Shown: piece by piece, positions 1 to 8,005 of the stretch | Layout: each line of letters begins with the position of its first letter | Position numbering within the stretch: the stretch's first letter is position 1 | NCBI GenBank assembly: GCA_965224235.1 | Contig: CBDCYP010000002.1 | Coordinates: forward strand, 496,001-560,000 | Direction of reading: 5' to 3' | Source: G958295935 sp965224235 | Lineage (GTDB): Bacteria; Chloroflexota; Dehalococcoidia; Lucifugimonadales; Lucifugimonadaceae | Length of the DNA: 64,000 nt | The notes under the pieces: model-generated | Told to the model about the DNA's origin: nothing | Databases searched by the model: none | Seen by the model: the letters and a program-made list of their open reading frames with translations, nothing else | Made by a program: the position numbers and the translations under genes

Positions 1-557
1 ACGCCGATCCCATGCTCCAGGCAGTAAGGGAGAACCGACTCCTCAGCCTCCCGCTGGATCATGTTGTAGCGCGGCTGCGAGCTGTGAATCAACCCGTGCG
101 CCGATGCCGCTGCGGTCTGTTCCGCCGAAAAATTAGACACCCCGAGGTATCGGATTTTGCCCTCGTCACGGAATCTCACCAGCTCCGCCATGGTGTTTTC
201 GATAGGCCATTGCGGTTTCGGGCTGTGGATTTGGTACAGATCGATATAGTCGGTACGAAGCGCCGTCAAGCTGTTGGTCACCGCTTCCCGAATGTGCGCG
301 ACGGAGTGTTCGCCAGACAATTTCGTGGCCAGAAAGACGTCACCGCGCCGTCCTGCCAGCGCCCTGCCCACCAGGTCCTCACTCGTTCGATAACCCTCGG
401 CGGTATCTATGAACGTGACGCCTGAATCGATGGCGGCCTGCGCGGCGGCGATGGCCTGGCGTTCATCGATCTCGCCCATTCCTCCGCCGATCGGCCATGC
501 GCCGAAGCAGATAACGGGAACATCAGGGCCGTCTTTGCCTAATTTACGTGTTCGCAA
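1..557 (-). CDS. Aldo/keto reductase (partial, cut by window edge)
   Basis: About 185 N-terminal residues of an aldo/keto reductase; the family normally has 290-320. These are NADPH-dependent TIM-barrel carbonyl reductases of the cytoplasm. The catalytic tetrad is visible: Asp51 and Tyr56 in FIDTAEGYR, Lys79 in LATKLS and His111 in YQIHSP, followed by the family motif LGVSNFS. No ATG fits the conserved start. TTG at 555-557 gives MRTRKLGKDG and has AAGGG nine bases upstream. The substrate cannot be told. It is divergent from the HpcH/HpaI aldolase gene on its right, with about 150 bases between them. Confidence 0.9.
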   Translation of the reverse strand, partial: MRTRKLGKDGPDVPVICFGAWPIGGGMGEIDERQAIAAAQAAIDSGVTFIDTAEGYRTSEDLVGRALAGRRGDVFLATKLSGEHSVAHIREAVTNSLTALRTDYIDLYQIHSPKPQWPIENTMAELVRFRDEGKIRYLGVSNFSAEQTAAASAHGLIHSSQPRYNMIQREAEESVLPYCLEHGIG

Positions 558-704
558 TGAATTTTACCCTTGCTAAATGGTTTTCTATGGGGCTCGTGCC
601 GGCGTGGGTTCTCGGGCCGCCGCAATCATTTGAGTTTATGCGGGGCGGCCTCTCCGTGCTAGACTCGGCTCCCAATTGAGCGTCAGCCTGGAGGCAATTC
701 CCAA

Positions 705-1457
705 GTGCCCGATTTTGCAGTCAATACGTTGAGAAAGAAGATCGCCGATGGGGGCGTAGGTGTGATCGCCAACGGTCCGAACACATCCGAGATGTGCGAC
801 TACATCGGCCAGTTCGGATTCGACGCCGCGTTTATCGATTTTGAGCATGGCGGTGTGTCGTGGCGAGAACTCGCCGACATTGCCCGCGCGTGCGAGCTGT
901 GGAGCATGGCGACCATCGTCAGAGTTAACAAACTCGACGAGGCGCAAATCCTCCGAACTCTCGATCAGGGGGCAAGCGGCGTGGTTGTCCCTCACATAAT
1001 CACGCCGGACGATGCCAGACACGCCGCCGCCGCGTGCCGATATCCGCCGGACGGGGTGCGCGGCGTCGCAGGAAGCCGCCGCTCTTATGGGGTGGATGAC
1101 TTTTTCAGACGCGCCAACGAAGAGGTCACCTGCACAGCCCTTATCGAGGATCACGCCGCCGTTCAGAATATTGAAGAGTTGATCGAGGTCGACGGCGTGG
1201 ACGTGTTTTACGTCGCGCCATCGGACCTCGCTGCCAGCATGGGTCACACGGGAGACGTCGGTCACCCCGATGTGCAAAATGCGATTAGCGGGGCAATCAA
1301 GAAGATCGTGAAGGGCGGCCGGGTTGCCGGTACCCTGGTTACCGAAGAAAACGTAGACCGCTACCTCGACCTCGGAGTTCGCTGCATCGGAATCGCCTAC
1401 CTCAGCTGGATCGCCAAGGGCGCGCCCGGGTTCCTGGCAAAGGCCGCGGGCCGATAA
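705..1457 (+). CDS. HpcH/HpaI-family aldolase
   Basis: A 250-residue class II (metal-dependent) pyruvate-type aldolase; the family cleaves 4-hydroxy-2-oxoacids into pyruvate and an aldehyde. Visible signatures are DFEH at residues 45-48 (catalytic His), the Arg of TIVRV near 73, GASGVVVPHI, the metal-binding Glu in ALIED and the Asp in APSDLAAS. Length is normal. The start is GTG, with GGAGG ten bases upstream (690-694). The nitroreductase gene follows after 27 bases on the same strand, so the two may be co-transcribed. The natural substrate is not evident; it could equally be a citrate lyase beta-like or macrophomate synthase-like member. Confidence 0.92.
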   Translation: MPDFAVNTLRKKIADGGVGVIANGPNTSEMCDYIGQFGFDAAFIDFEHGGVSWRELADIARACELWSMATIVRVNKLDEAQILRTLDQGASGVVVPHIITPDDARHAAAACRYPPDGVRGVAGSRRSYGVDDFFRRANEEVTCTALIEDHAAVQNIEELIEVDGVDVFYVAPSDLAASMGHTGDVGHPDVQNAISGAIKKIVKGGRVAGTLVTEENVDRYLDLGVRCIGIAYLSWIAKGAPGFLAKAAGR

Positions 1458-1484
1458 GTCCAACACGAACCGGGGGTCAAAAAA

Positions 1485-2072
1485 ATGGCATCGGCTGGCG
1501 AGACCGCGACTATTCTTCAAGCCCTGCGCCAAAGGCGGACCAGCAGGGATTATGAGGACCGCGATGTCCCTCGTGTCGTGCTCGAGGACATGGTGGAAGC
1601 AGTGAGATGGGCGCCGAACCACAGGAATACAGAGCCGTGGCGGATATTCGTCATTGAACGTGGAGGCGCCAAGCGAGCAGAGATCGCCGAACTGATCGCG
1701 CAGTGGACCTACGACAGCGTGAAGAACCCAGCGCCGGGCCGACGTGAAAACAGCGCTGAGTCCGCTCGACGGGAGGTCCTTGAAGCGCCGTCGTTCATCT
1801 ACGTCTACTCGGCGCCCGGCACAACCGAAGAGGTGACCACGGAAAACTACGCCGCCACCTGCTGCGCCGTTCAGAACATGCAACTGGCCGCATATGCCCA
1901 CGGCGTGGCTGTGGGTTGGTCCACAGGAAAGCCGACGAAGCCCGAACGGCTTGCTGAAGTACTCGGCGCAGACCAGACATGGATGATAGTCGGAGCGCTA
2001 TACGTCGGATATCCAAAGACCGTTCCGCAGGTCGAACGGCGCACCGCAGCCGAATACGCACGCTGGTACTAG
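1485..2072 (+). CDS. Nitroreductase-family FMN oxidoreductase
   Basis: A 195-residue protein of the nitroreductase fold, normally a homodimeric FMN enzyme using NAD(P)H on nitro, quinone or enone substrates. The N-terminal RQRRTSRDY and the following PNHRNTEPW segment are the usual FMN phosphate and isoalloxazine contacts. The C-terminal half has the GVAVGWSTGKP segment and ends in the typical LYVGYPK strand. ATG follows a G-rich stretch at 1472-1476. It lies 27 bases behind the aldolase gene. The specific substrate is unknown. Confidence 0.88.
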   Translation: MASAGETATILQALRQRRTSRDYEDRDVPRVVLEDMVEAVRWAPNHRNTEPWRIFVIERGGAKRAEIAELIAQWTYDSVKNPAPGRRENSAESARREVLEAPSFIYVYSAPGTTEEVTTENYAATCCAVQNMQLAAYAHGVAVGWSTGKPTKPERLAEVLGADQTWMIVGALYVGYPKTVPQVERRTAAEYARWY

Positions 2073-2223
2073 CGCCGAAAATCCGGCCCTGCCCGCCATC
2101 GGGCTGATGTCGTGGGAGCTATAGGCGCGATTACCTGATCGCGAATCCGCCAATTACCACGCACGTGAATTTCCTGCCTTATCGGTCCTGCCAGGTGGCC
2201 GGTGTTCCCGCGGCGACCGGCGC

Positions 2224-3111
2224 TCAGACAGAGGGCGGGGGCACGACGACCTTGTCGTATGGATGTCTAAACCCCACGAGGCCGGCGTGCTCAAATACGT
2301 CGAGAGCCGCTTCGTACAGGTCTGGCTCAATGGCGATGCCGCCTGACCACGCGCCGAGGCCCTGGTAGTACTTGATCGCCTGGGCGACTGCCTCCGTCGC
2401 CATGTCGGGGAAGAAACTTGCCTCGGCCCTCGCCACTTCGGCAGGGTCTGCCGTGTTCACCCACTCGCGGGAAGCGCGGTACGCCGCCGTAAATCGCCTG
2501 GCGTCGTCCGTGTCGAGCCAGCCATGACGGGCCACCAGGCTGCTGAATGCGACAGGGCCGACGGCCTCACCCACGCTGGCGACGATGTTGGCCACGCCCT
2601 CGTGTTCAAGTTGCTGGGGATAAGCGCCCTGCTCGTGAAAAAAGTCGCCCTCCCCTCCCCTGAACGAGTCCATCATTTCGGGCGTGGTCGGCTTGTTGAT
2701 ACCGTCCACATCGTCAAGATTCACGCACATCCTGAACAGGCCGTAGCGTAGCATCGCCTCCGGTTGCCCGCCGTGCACGTACATCATGCCGCCATTCAGG
2801 AGTTTTGCCCACGAGAAGTCGGGATCTGGTTGCCTGGCCGCGATCAGGAAGCCGTCGTACCGATTGATCTGGGCGAACTGGCTCACCGGCGGTGTTTCAC
2901 CCCGGTCGAGCGGACCCCATGACGCAGAAACCGCGGCCTGTCCCACGTCCGCCCTGCCTGCCGCCACTTCCGCCGGAGAGGTACTGCCCACCGGCGCAAC
3001 GGCGTAGGCGCCGGAGAGCCCTTCTTTTTCCAGGAATCCTCCCGCAATCGTGGAGATAAGTGGACTGTAGAAAGCCGAATGGCGGGAAACAATAAGGCGT
3101 AATTCGGTCAC
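2224..3111 (-). CDS. SsuA/THI5-like (NMT1 fold) protein without signal peptide
   Basis: A 295-residue protein with the NMT1/THI5-like periplasmic-binding fold: an early SPLISTIAGGFLEKEGL segment, then AEVAAGRADVGQ, typical of SsuA- and ThiY-type ligand proteins. The start is GTG with GAAAGG upstream. It has no hydrophobic signal sequence or lipobox, starting directly with TELRLIVSRHSAFYSP, so it is predicted to be cytoplasmic. No ABC permease or ATPase lies beside it. Alternatives are an orphan binding protein, a ligand sensor, or a pyrimidine-precursor enzyme as in yeast THI5. The THI5 idea is weak because the diagnostic THI5 motifs are not recognisable. Confidence 0.7.
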   Translation of the reverse strand: MTELRLIVSRHSAFYSPLISTIAGGFLEKEGLSGAYAVAPVGSTSPAEVAAGRADVGQAAVSASWGPLDRGETPPVSQFAQINRYDGFLIAARQPDPDFSWAKLLNGGMMYVHGGQPEAMLRYGLFRMCVNLDDVDGINKPTTPEMMDSFRGGEGDFFHEQGAYPQQLEHEGVANIVASVGEAVGPVAFSSLVARHGWLDTDDARRFTAAYRASREWVNTADPAEVARAEASFFPDMATEAVAQAIKYYQGLGAWSGGIAIEPDLYEAALDVFEHAGLVGFRHPYDKVVVPPPSV

Positions 3112-3466
3112 GGGGTTTTGCCTTTCAGAATACGGCGGAATGTTGCTACATACAGAGGCATGTGAATTCTAACGCCGCGAGCCCCGAACGTACCGCCGCC
3201 CGCGGCGCAATGGACTGCAGCGTGGCCGGTCGGGGTTGCCACCGCGTCCAGCATTCGAGGCCTCAGAGAACACGGATGCGGCACAGGCAAGCCGTCTGAA
3301 TTGGCTCCCAAGATGAACTAACGGTTGCGATTCAAAGACTTTGAACCGGGTTAATGCCCAGCGGGCGCAGTCCTATCGTTCGAGTCGACTGGCCTGAATT
3401 AATAAGAAATCATGTCAAAAGTCCCGTGAAAAGAGACTTTTGCGTAACCTCGACACATGTCATTCT
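3112..3466. other. Intergenic stretch left of the IS element
   Basis: No convincing gene. It contains an inverted repeat, CAAAAGTC at 3416-3423 and GACTTTTG at 3435-3442 (8-base arms, 11-base loop), and directly after it a short copy of the IS right-end sequence with its flank (3445-3464). Confidence 0.6.
3445..3464 (+). repeat. Direct repeat: relic of an IS right end plus target flank, left copy
   Basis: This 20-base sequence (TAACCTC, one variable base, then ACACATGTCATT) recurs at 4242-4261 with a single mismatch. At 4242-4261 its first 11 bases are the right tip of the IS and the last 9 are outside flank. The left copy therefore looks like the remains of a second, nearly erased IS copy sitting head-to-tail, or of a recombination event. 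Confidence 0.6.
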
Positions 3467-3494
3467 TGTAGATGTCAACTAATTCGTTGACAGA
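3467..3494 (+). repeat. IS left terminal inverted repeat
   Basis: Partner of 4225-4252: 23 of 28 positions match without gaps. The transposase stop codon (3479-3481) lies inside it. Confidence 0.75.
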
Positions 3495-4188
3495 AGTTCC
3501 AAGGTTCGGAGGGGACTCTTGCCCAGAAGGCCTTGGTGTGGCCGCTCCGTGTTGTGGTAGAGCAGGTACTCCACCAGCTCCTCCTTCAACTCCTCCACCG
3601 ATTCGAACGTCGTCTCGTCCGGAAGGTCTTCGTTTAGCGTTCGCCAGAAGCGCTCGATCTTCCCGTTGGTCTGTGGCCGGTACGGCCGGGTGAAGCGGCG
3701 CTTAACGCCCAGCTCTTGCAGCATCCCCTCCATCGGGTGGTGGTTCTTGTTGGTCTCCGCGGCCATTTCGGGCCCGTTGTCGGTGAGAATGGCCTCGAAG
3801 CGGACCCCGTACTCGGCGTCCAGCAGGTTGATGCTCTTGAGCGCCGCAAACATCACGCTCAGGCTCTTCAGGTCGTCCACCTCCTCCGTGCAGGCGTCGA
3901 TCACTGACACCAGGAAATAGCGCCGCTTGGCGCCCACGATCAGGTCGTTGCTTAGGTAGTGGCTATCGAGGTGGCCCAACCCCCGGCGCGGGTCTTAAAG
4001 ATCTGGCGCCTGGACTGCTGCATGGGCTTAGTCAACCGGTTAAGGCCGTGGCGCTTGGTGATGGCGTAGATGATCGGGGGCGCTGGTGTGGGGGGCTTGG
4101 CCTTGACCAGTTCGTACTCCCGGATCAGGAACCGGAACTTCTGGACGTAGTTCCACTCAACCGTTCGGTCGTTGCTGTTGTTACGCAT
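3479..4188 (-). pseudogene. IS481-like transposase, frameshifted and internally deleted
   Basis: The N-terminal piece (from ATG 4188, starting MRNNSNDRTVEWNYV) runs in one frame to KTRAGGW. The C-terminal piece (3979-3479) continues in another frame from LGHLDSHYL. The rve catalytic core is readable: Asp in HLDSHYL, Asp in TDNGPE and Glu in NGKIERFW. The pieces would join if one more G were present in the five-G run near 3985. The N-terminal piece jumps from EYELVKAK directly to PAPPIIYAITKRHGLNRL, so about 80 residues of the usual helix-turn-helix region seem to be missing. Both lesions point to an inactive copy; a programmed frameshift alone would not explain the deletion. Confidence 0.75.
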
Positions 4189-4224
4189 CATCGCCTCCCG
4201 ACTGGCATGTTGTTTCAGCGCCAA

Positions 4225-4252
4225 TCTGTCGACGAATTACCTAACCTCTACA
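4225..4252 (-). repeat. IS right terminal inverted repeat
   Basis: Reads inward on the minus strand as TGTAGAGG, then AATTCGTCGACAGA; partner of 3467-3494. The direct repeat 4242-4261 spans its outer tip and the flank. Confidence 0.75.
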
Positions 4253-4734
4253 CATGTCATTTGTATGTTGCGAAGGACCCAAGCCATCCAGACGGCATGC
4301 CCCGCCCCTCTTACCCAGACCCTTCGGCTTCGCTCGGGGTGACATGAGCGGTACTCAGGGTGATATGGAGCGAGGAATCACTGGTTTGGGAGCTAGTTAC
4401 GCGAAGGACTCCGAAAGCGGGAATCCAGAGATCGCGAGAGACGGGTTGGGCGACTTGAAGGGTAGTTCTGAGATAGTTTGTAAGTGGCAGATGTTTGCAG
4501 CGATTCAAATGACGGCAAGGATGCGTGGGGCCGTGTCTCCGCTCCGCAATGTCCAGATGCATATCGACTACATCGGGGTCAATTTCATGCCCAACCAATG
4601 TGGAACACCCCGTATGAGTAGCCATAGCGCGCAGCAGCTCGCCGGGAACAGCGTCCCCGGATACAGTCGGACCGACGTATCCAATCCGACGGGCGATATC
4701 GGGGCGGCCACGCCTCTGATCCGGGGCTCACGTA
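4253..4734. other. Intergenic stretch between IS and epimerase gene
   Basis: Open frames exist on both strands (plus 4254-4745, minus 4311-4625) but neither shows a recognisable family or a credible start, so I treat the region as non-coding. It carries a dispersed palindrome-rich repeat at 4311-4344. Confidence 0.55.
4311..4344 (-). repeat. Dispersed intergenic repeat, copy 1
   Basis: On the minus strand it begins TGTCACCCCGAGCGAAGCCG, matching 17 of 20 bases with 26961-26980. Its CTTCGGCTTCGCTC core (4322-4335) recurs exactly at 52467-52480 inside the MITE. This resembles short repeats common between genes in Chloroflexota genomes. Confidence 0.55.
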
Positions 4735-5682
4735 ATGGCAAATAACCGACCCGCGGCCCTCGTTACCGGCGGAGCAGGATTCATCGGGTCGCATCTCGTG
4801 GACGCTCTGATTGCCCGGGGGGATGGCGTCGCCGTGATCGACGACATGTCGAGCGGGAAGTCCGGGTATCTGAACCCTGCCGCTGATCTCTACGCGGTGG
4901 ATATCAGGGACGACAGCGTCGGCAACGTCATGAAGACGGTCGGCCCGGACGTCGTGTTTCACGTAGCTGCCCAGATAAGCGTAGCTGTGTCGGCGAGGGC
5001 GCCCAGGTTCGACGCCGAGACGAACATTTTGGGATCACTAAATGTTCTGGACGCCATGAGCGCCGCAGGCGCCTCGAAAATGGTGTTCGTTTCGACCGGC
5101 GGAGCGATGTACGGGGAACCGGAGACGCTGCCGGCGCCGGAAACTGCCGAGGCGCGCCCCGCAGCCCCTTACAGCGCATCAAAACTGGCTGTAGAAAACT
5201 ACCTGCCTGTCTACAAGAGGCTGCGCGGAATTGAATATTCGATCATCCGGCCGGCAAATGTTTACGGGCCTCGTCAGGACCCGCACGGTGAGGCCGGAGT
5301 CGTGGCGATATTCACCAGGGCCATGCTTGCTGGGGAGGCAATCCGGATATTCGGGGAAGGCACAGACGAACGGGACTACGTGTTCGTGGAGGATGTTGTA
5401 GACGCCCTGATCCGGGCGTCGGACGGCCCGGGTACCGGGCCTTACAACGTCGGATCGGGTCGAGGAACCTCCGTGAACGACATCGCGGCAAAGCTGGCCA
5501 GGCTGACCGGGTACGGTGAAGAACCACTGCGCTTGCCGCAAAGACCGGGAGATTTGCGGCGGATCAGTCTGGATGCCTCCCTCGCAAAAATGGAACTTGG
5601 ATGGTCGCCGACCACAAGCCTGAACGACGGCCTGCGCCAGACTGTCGAGTGGTTTCGCTCCGAGATGAGCGTCAAAGGTTGA
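4735..5682 (+). CDS. NAD-dependent epimerase/dehydratase (GalE-like extended SDR)
   Basis: A 315-residue extended short-chain dehydrogenase acting on nucleotide sugars. It has the Rossmann motif TGGAGFIG at about residues 11-18, an NAD-selecting Asp-Asp (IDDMSSGKS), the catalytic Ser/Thr in VFVSTGGAMYG and the YSASK catalytic pair. Downstream are RPANVYGPRQ and DYVFVEDVVDAL, typical of UDP-glucose 4-epimerases and dTDP-glucose dehydratase relatives. The ATG at 4735 has only a weak G-rich stretch upstream. Length fits the family. The exact epimerisation or dehydration cannot be assigned. The lipoprotein gene downstream starts about 50 bases later. Confidence 0.9.
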   Translation: MANNRPAALVTGGAGFIGSHLVDALIARGDGVAVIDDMSSGKSGYLNPAADLYAVDIRDDSVGNVMKTVGPDVVFHVAAQISVAVSARAPRFDAETNILGSLNVLDAMSAAGASKMVFVSTGGAMYGEPETLPAPETAEARPAAPYSASKLAVENYLPVYKRLRGIEYSIIRPANVYGPRQDPHGEAGVVAIFTRAMLAGEAIRIFGEGTDERDYVFVEDVVDALIRASDGPGTGPYNVGSGRGTSVNDIAAKLARLTGYGEEPLRLPQRPGDLRRISLDASLAKMELGWSPTTSLNDGLRQTVEWFRSEMSVKG

Positions 5683-5732
5683 TCCCTGCCCGCCCTTCCC
5701 ATATGGCCCTATCGGGCGTGAGTTCAACCGCG

Positions 5733-7511
5733 ATGCGACCTCTAACGATTGTGTCTAAGATCACCGCCACCGGCTTGTTCGCTCTCGCAGTTGCTATTTC
5801 CGCCTGTACCGGTAGCCCCGCGTCGGATACCCCAACTCAAGTACCCGCGACAGCCACGCGAGGTGACACTACGGCGACCGTCGTCGCTACAGCCACAAGT
5901 CGGACTGCCGCAGCAACGACTACCCCCTCCCCTACGTCTACGCCCCCTCGGTCGGCGACCGCGACTGTCGAATCAACCCCCATCGCCTCAGGCGCCGCTT
6001 CCACTTCGTTTTCGGCTCCGGATGGGCTGGTCAGAGGAGGCATCTTGCGGTTCGCGGCGCCGGAACCGCCTCCACACCTCGACGTCCACCAAACCCAGTC
6101 GCCGGCGTTGTTGACCTGGGGTCCGGCCCTCGCCTACAGCCAGCTCTTCAGGTTCACGACCCGAGATGACGCGATGGCGCCGAACACTATCGTCGAGTGC
6201 GACCTGTGCACGTCGTGGCGCTTGCTGGACCCGGTCAGACTCGAAGTAAAACTGCGCGAAAACGTCCGTTGGCACGCACTTGAGCCGGTCGATGGGCGGC
6301 GGCTAACAGCAGATGACGTGGTGTTCAGTTACGAACGGCAGATGACCGCCGGATGGCCCAACGCGCCGGTGTTGGCAAATGTTGCGCACGTGGAAGCCGT
6401 GGACGACAGGACCGTGTTGATCCGGTTCCGCCAACCGGAAGCGGAGTTCCTACACGGACTGGCCGACGGGCACAGCCCCATAGTTGCCACTGAGGCGGTC
6501 GCCGTGTCCGGAGACCTGCTACGCGGCCCGACTGTAGGTTCCGGGCCGTGGATGGTGGTGCGTTCAGGCAGCGATGGAACTGAATACGAAGCTAACCCAC
6601 ACTACTACGAGTACGGCTTCCCCTATCTCGACGGCCTGGAAATACAGGTGGTCAATTCTCCGGGAACCCGGGCCGCCGCGCTGCGAAACGGCCTGCTGGA
6701 CCTCGACCGGTCACCCTATCAGATTGTCGTCGATGCAAAGGCGGCGTTCCCTCGTATTGAATCGGCTGCGTACGTCGATCCCGGAGCGGGCGCCGAATTG
6801 ATCATGAATACGACCCGCCAGCCATTCGAGTCGCAGGGGGTTCGAACGGCGGTCCTGCTCGCCATCAATCCCTGGACGCTGAACCAGACATTCTGGAACG
6901 GGCAGTCGATGCCAACATTGGGCCTGCGCGTGCCCGCGCCGGACTGGCTGTTGACGCAGGATGACATTCGCGGCGCATTTGCCAAGCGGGGTGAGGCACG
7001 GGGGATCCTTGGGGGAGTTGCTGGGGAAGTCAGGCTCACCGCGGGTCAATTCGACGCCGACTATCTGGCCCAGGCCGATTTCATCGCAATGTCGCTTGAT
7101 GAACTCGGACTCCGAACCACAGTGGAAGAGATTTCGACGAGGGAGTACGCCGATCGCGTCTGGGTCGGCGGTGATTACCAAATGGCGCTCGGGGCGTTGC
7201 CGCCCCTATCCAGCCTGACGGGAGGGCTGCTGGCCGTCCACCACACACGCGGCGGCGTGAACACGACCCGCCACGAGATACCGGAGTTGGACGAATTGAT
7301 CGAATCGCAGGCCACCGAATTCGATGAAGCGCGTCGCAAGGACCAAGTATTGGAAATACAGCGGCTGATTCTTGCCGGCGCATACAGGATAAACCTCGCG
7401 GCACGCGCGGAAAACTGGATGTGGTGGGACTACGTGGAAGGATTCTTCCCAAACATGGCGAGGGGTGAGAACTATTTCTTCGCCAAAGTGTGGTTAAGCC
7501 GGGTGCCGTAG
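5733..7511 (+). CDS. ABC transporter substrate-binding lipoprotein (family 5)
   Basis: About 592 residues. The N-terminus MRPLTIVSKITATGLFALAVAISAC is a lipoprotein signal with its lipobox ending at Cys25. A Thr/Pro/Ser/Ala-rich linker of about 60 residues follows. The rest is a solute-binding family 5 domain (GGILRFAAPEPPPHLDVH, then ADDVVFSYERQM), used for oligopeptides, dipeptides, nickel or other small solutes at the outer face of the membrane. I prefer ATG 5733 because it places a normal signal peptide at the front; ATG 5703 is an alternative. No permease or ATPase genes are adjacent, so partners must be elsewhere. Confidence 0.85.
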   Translation: MRPLTIVSKITATGLFALAVAISACTGSPASDTPTQVPATATRGDTTATVVATATSRTAAATTTPSPTSTPPRSATATVESTPIASGAASTSFSAPDGLVRGGILRFAAPEPPPHLDVHQTQSPALLTWGPALAYSQLFRFTTRDDAMAPNTIVECDLCTSWRLLDPVRLEVKLRENVRWHALEPVDGRRLTADDVVFSYERQMTAGWPNAPVLANVAHVEAVDDRTVLIRFRQPEAEFLHGLADGHSPIVATEAVAVSGDLLRGPTVGSGPWMVVRSGSDGTEYEANPHYYEYGFPYLDGLEIQVVNSPGTRAAALRNGLLDLDRSPYQIVVDAKAAFPRIESAAYVDPGAGAELIMNTTRQPFESQGVRTAVLLAINPWTLNQTFWNGQSMPTLGLRVPAPDWLLTQDDIRGAFAKRGEARGILGGVAGEVRLTAGQFDADYLAQADFIAMSLDELGLRTTVEEISTREYADRVWVGGDYQMALGALPPLSSLTGGLLAVHHTRGGVNTTRHEIPELDELIESQATEFDEARRKDQVLEIQRLILAGAYRINLAARAENWMWWDYVEGFFPNMARGENYFFAKVWLSRVP

Positions 7512-7540
7512 CGCGGGCCGAAGATACTTTGGCGCGGCTT

Positions 7541-8005
7541 TCAGGCTTCCGCCGCCAGCTTTCGCTCGTAAGACTCCAGTGCGTCCTGCAGGGCAGCCCA
7601 GGACAACAGGGCGCATTTAATCCGCACAGGGTACTTTCGTACACCCCGAAGCGCCTCAAGGTCGCCGAGGTCGTCAAGTTCGTCTCCGGTTAGATTCTCG
7701 TCCCTCATCATGCGCCGGACGAGGTTTGTCGTGCGCGACAGTTCACCTTGCGTACGCCCCTCCGCCAACTCCGACAGTAGCGAGGCTGACGACTTGCTTA
7801 TGGCGCATCCGCGGCCAGTGACACCGACTCCGCTGACCCGGCCGTCCTGGAATCTGAGTTGAATCTTCACCTCGTCGCCGCAGAACGGGTTGTTGGCTTC
7901 GATCTCCGTGTCAGGGTTATCCAACTCCTCGTTGTTCCGCGGGTTGCGGTAGTGGTCGAGGATTATCTCTTCGTAGAGTTCGTCGAGTTCACCTAACCCC
8001 CGCAC
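7541..8005 (-). CDS. sufU: SufU zinc-dependent sulfurtransferase / Fe-S scaffold-like protein
   Basis: A 154-residue SufU/IscU-type protein that receives persulfide sulfur from SufS for the SufBCD scaffold. The three conserved cysteines are present: Cys42 in PFCGDE, Cys67 in GRGCAISKSS and Cys131 in RIKCALL; Asp44 is the fourth zinc ligand. The ~20-residue insertion between Cys67 and Cys131 that marks SufU rather than IscU is present. GTG 8005, with GAGGGG ten bases upstream, overlaps the end of sufS by 17 bases. It is the last gene of the suf operon. Confidence 0.92.
   Translation of the reverse strand: MRGLGELDELYEEIILDHYRNPRNNEELDNPDTEIEANNPFCGDEVKIQLRFQDGRVSGVGVTGRGCAISKSSASLLSELAEGRTQGELSRTTNLVRRMMRDENLTGDELDDLGDLEALRGVRKYPVRIKCALLSWAALQDALESYERKLAAEA

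Larger units (their letters stand above)
3467..4252 (-). mobile_element. Decayed IS481-like insertion sequence (786 bp)
   Basis: Bounded by 28-base imperfect terminal inverted repeats that align without gaps at 23 of 28 positions: 3467-3494 on the plus strand and 4225-4252 on the minus strand. Both begin TGTAGA and share AATTCGT. The 9-base flank CATGTCATT occurs directly outside the right end (4253-4261) and two bases outside the left end (3456-3464), as expected of a target duplication with slight erosion. The interior is a broken transposase. The length is short for the family, where about 1 kb is usual. Confidence 0.75.

Noticed and set aside
636..1901. 421-codon open frame on the minus strand
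   Set aside because: It is antisense to the well-supported aldolase and nitroreductase genes, has no family signature and reflects codon bias of high-GC genes.
3952..4000. Programmed -1 frameshift in the IS transposase
   Set aside because: A G5 run is a possible slip site, but the apparent internal deletion of the same protein makes simple decay more likely.
4254..4745. 163-codon open frame ahead of the epimerase gene
   Set aside because: Runs through the dispersed repeat, no homology pattern, and overlaps the epimerase start.
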